Shown: in pieces, positions 24,798 through 26,517 of the stretch
How positions within the stretch are numbered: position 1 is the stretch's first letter
Layout of the letters: every line of letters starts with the position of its first letter
Source of the DNA: B4-G1 sp964393895
GTDB taxonomy: Bacteria > Chloroflexota > Anaerolineae > B4-G1
DNA length: 26,517 nt
Direction of reading: 5' to 3'
NCBI GenBank assembly: GCA_964393895.1
Contig: CAYMWP010000056.1
Coordinates: 1 to 26,517, forward strand
The notes under the pieces: model-generated
Told to the model about the DNA's origin: nothing
Databases searched by the model: none
Seen by the model: the letters and a program-made list of their open reading frames with translations, nothing else
Program-made: the position numbers and the translations under genes

Positions 24798-25259
24798 ATG
24801 ACCGAATTCCAGCCACGAATCGTCGTTTTCGCCTGTAACTGGTGCTCCTACGCCGGGGCTGATCTGGCGGGTGTCAGTCGCATGCAATACCCGCCCACGA
24901 CGCGCGTCATCCGCCTGATGTGCTCCGGCCGCGTACAGCCCGGATTTATCCTGGAGGCGTTCAATTTGGGGGCCGACGGCGTGCTCGTCACCGGCTGCCA
25001 TCCTGGCGACTGCCACTATATCTCTGGCAACGAGAACGCCGTCGTCACCGTGGAAAAGACGGAGAAACTGCTGCAACTGCTGGGCATCGAGACCGAACGG
25101 CTGCGGTTGGAGTGGATCTCGGCCGCCGAGGGGGCAAGGTTTGCCCGCATCATGACCGAGTTCACCGGGCAAATCCGAGACCTGGGGCCAAGCCCTCTGG
25201 ACAACTCACACCACGAAGAGGTTTCATTGGCGGACGCAAACGTAATGCATAAAACGTAA
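24798..25259 (+). CDS. mvhD: MvhD-like [2Fe-2S] electron-transfer subunit (copy 3)
   Basis: This 153-residue MvhD has Cys at 13 and 16 (CNWC), 42 (MCSG), 67 and 72 (GCHPGDCHYISGN). It keeps Cys where copy 2 has the UGA, which makes it the best local reference for the selenocysteine call. The last 15 residues or so after LGPSPLDN look unconserved and run into a repeat-like spacer. It follows the HdrA C-half by 147 bases and precedes the HdrD-like gene by 65 bases. In QmoB an MvhD domain is fused to an HdrA domain, so this pair resembles a split QmoB. Confidence 0.9.
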   Translation: MTEFQPRIVVFACNWCSYAGADLAGVSRMQYPPTTRVIRLMCSGRVQPGFILEAFNLGADGVLVTGCHPGDCHYISGNENAVVTVEKTEKLLQLLGIETERLRLEWISAAEGARFARIMTEFTGQIRDLGPSPLDNSHHEEVSLADANVMHKT

Positions 25260-25280
25260 TCAGTCGCTACCCAGATCGCT

Positions 25281-25310
25281 TTTACGTTTCACGTTTCACG
25301 CTTTACGCTT
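25281..25310 (+). repeat. ACGTTTC-type heptamer repeat
   Basis: Four units of the type ACGTTTC, ACGTTTC, ACGCTTT, ACGCTTC lie between the third mvhD and the HdrD-like gene. Related pieces lie at 3505-3526 (GTTTCAC twice, before the first mvhD) and in the tail of korC. Confidence 0.75.
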
Positions 25311-25324
25311 CATAGGAAACATTT

Positions 25325-26452
25325 ATGATCTTCAAAGAAACCCTCCGCCAGACTAGGGCCACGTACTGCCTCGACTGCGGCAAATGCACCGGCAGTTGCC
25401 CCGTGAGCCGGGTGGACGTCACCTACTCGCCGCGCTCCACCATCGAGCGGGTGCTGGCGGGTCGCCCGGAGGATTTGATGGACAACCGTCACCTCTGGTC
25501 GTGTCTGACCTGCGGCCTGTGCACCACCCGCTGCCCGTCGGACGTGGACTATCCCGCCTTCGTCGTCGCCGCCCGCATTGAGGCGCGCCAGGCGAGCCAG
25601 GAAGGCACCTACGCCCACAACGCGGTGATGCAGCAGTTGATGTCCATCATGGGACAATCGGTGAAGCAGAAGCGCACCGGCTGGGTGACGGACGATCTGC
25701 AGACGGCGACGCAGGGAGAGGATTTCTATTTCGTCGGCTGCGCGCCCTACTTTGACGTCATCTTTGCCGACCTGGGCGTCGTCTCCACCGACGTGGCCCG
25801 CGACGCGGTGCGGCTGATGAACAGGATCGGCATCACGCCGGTGGTCAGCGACGACGAGCGCTGCTGCGGGGCCGACCTGCTCCTCAACGGCGACGAGGAT
25901 GGGTTCCGCAGGCTGGCCGAGATCAACGTGCAGGTCATTGCTGAAAGCGGGGCCAAGCGGGTGATCTTTGCCTGCCCGGAGGGGTACAACGCCTTCCGCA
26001 GTGACTATCCCCGCTACGTCGGCCCGCTCCCTTTCGAGACAATCCATCTCACCGAACTCTTGGCCGAGCATCTGGACGATCTCGAGCTGGGCGAGTTGGC
26101 GGAGAGCGTGACCTACCACGACCCCTGCCGGTTGGGTCGCTACCAGGGACTATACGACGAGCCGCGAGAGCTCATCCAGGCCACCGGCGCAGGGTTGGTG
26201 GAGATGCGCAAGAACCGCGCTCAGGCTCTCTGTTGCGGCTCCACCGGCTGGGTCAACTGCGGGCAGTGCGCCAAGGGGATTCAGATGACCCGCCTGCGCC
26301 AGGCCCAGGACACAGGCGCAGATCGGATGATCACCGCCTGCCCCAAGTGCCGCATTCACCTGAGCTGCGCCCTGAAGGATGCTGGCGACGAGATTGGCGT
26401 AAAGCTGGAGGACCTGGCGAGGCTCTTGGTGCGGGCGATGGCCATCGAATGA
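25325..26452 (+). CDS. HdrD-like protein: HdrC-type ferredoxin plus two CCG domains
   Basis: This 375-residue protein has two N-terminal [4Fe-4S] motifs (Cys 15, 18, 21, 25 and 60, 63, 66, 70) and two CCG domains. The second is complete (Cys 268, 303-304, 339, 342). The first has Cys 139, 180-181 and 217 but Gly at 220 where the last Cys is usual, so it probably binds no noncubane cluster or an altered one. HdrD and DsrK-type proteins also have unequal CCG domains. It is shorter than the HdrC-HdrB fusion at 10811-12241 and not interchangeable with it. It is probably the acceptor-side subunit of the split Hdr set. AGGAAA lies before ATG 25325. The natural acceptor is unknown. Confidence 0.88.
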   Translation: MIFKETLRQTRATYCLDCGKCTGSCPVSRVDVTYSPRSTIERVLAGRPEDLMDNRHLWSCLTCGLCTTRCPSDVDYPAFVVAARIEARQASQEGTYAHNAVMQQLMSIMGQSVKQKRTGWVTDDLQTATQGEDFYFVGCAPYFDVIFADLGVVSTDVARDAVRLMNRIGITPVVSDDERCCGADLLLNGDEDGFRRLAEINVQVIAESGAKRVIFACPEGYNAFRSDYPRYVGPLPFETIHLTELLAEHLDDLELGELAESVTYHDPCRLGRYQGLYDEPRELIQATGAGLVEMRKNRAQALCCGSTGWVNCGQCAKGIQMTRLRQAQDTGADRMITACPKCRIHLSCALKDAGDEIGVKLEDLARLLVRAMAIE

Positions 26453-26517
26453 ATTCTACGACTGACTTTCCTGAAAAAAGGTGTTGGTTTGTTCGTCGGT
26501 GGGGATAAAATGCCCAA
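26453..26517 (+). other. Right edge, possible start of another gene
   Basis: A 19-codon frame (26449-26508) overlaps the end of the HdrD-like gene but has no family signs. An ATG at 26510 follows GGTGGGG and may start a gene that continues beyond the window. Only two codons and part of a third are visible, so nothing can be said about the product. Confidence 0.25.

Noticed and set aside
24648..24838. Small charged protein starting at the end of the HdrA C-half
   Set aside because: The frame runs through the repeat-like spacer and into mvhD copy 3 in another frame; its composition follows from the purine-rich sequence.
26449..26508. 19-codon gene coupled to the HdrD-like gene
   Set aside because: Too short, with no family resemblance; the ATGA overlap alone is not enough.

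Overview
The window reads as a piece of the chromosome of an anaerobic, GC-rich bacterium. The gene content (an MetFV/Hdr module of Wood-Ljungdahl type, a CooC ATPase, KorDABC, a two-subunit Fe-S fumarase) and the many short tandem repeats in spacers suggest an uncultured Chloroflexota (Anaerolineae-like) lineage. The phylum is an inference; no rRNA or other taxonomic marker is present. All credible genes lie on the + strand, most are tightly spaced or overlap, and no tRNA, rRNA, CRISPR array or transposase was seen.

Region 1 (360-12241) is an electron-transfer hub built from heterodisulfide-reductase (Hdr) parts. It holds a 1045-residue HdrA-HdrA fusion with its MvhD partner, then a 1544-residue protein in which a complete NfnB/GltD-like NAD(P)H module sits inside an HdrA-HdrA fusion, then a second MvhD that needs read-through of an in-frame UGA (predicted selenocysteine, with a SECIS-like hairpin). 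After these come metV, metF and a fused HdrC-HdrB. The likely job is flavin-based electron bifurcation or confurcation linking NAD(P)H, ferredoxin and methylene-tetrahydrofolate reduction.

Region 2 (12310-18566) carries a CooC-like ATPase, a secreted C39-like peptidase, the two subunits of a class I fumarase, and korD-korA-korB-korC encoding 2-oxoacid (probably 2-oxoglutarate):ferredoxin oxidoreductase. This links ferredoxin to part of the TCA cycle.

Region 3 (18563-26452) encodes a third Hdr set as separate polypeptides: two paralogous QmoA-like HdrA N-halves, one HdrA C-half, a third MvhD, and an HdrD-like CCG protein. An MgtC-like membrane protein gene lies between the two N-halves. A lower-GC two-gene insert (Nmad2-like protein and an IVP/S23 four-helix-bundle protein), bounded by inverted arrays of a 7-bp repeat, lies before the C-half. 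The first HdrA N-half overlaps korC by 4 bases, suggesting that Kor and this Hdr set are co-expressed.

Short tandem repeats of 7 or 8 bp occur in spacers and also in frame inside the large HdrA genes. A 92-bp cloverleaf-like inverted-repeat element separates korA from korB.
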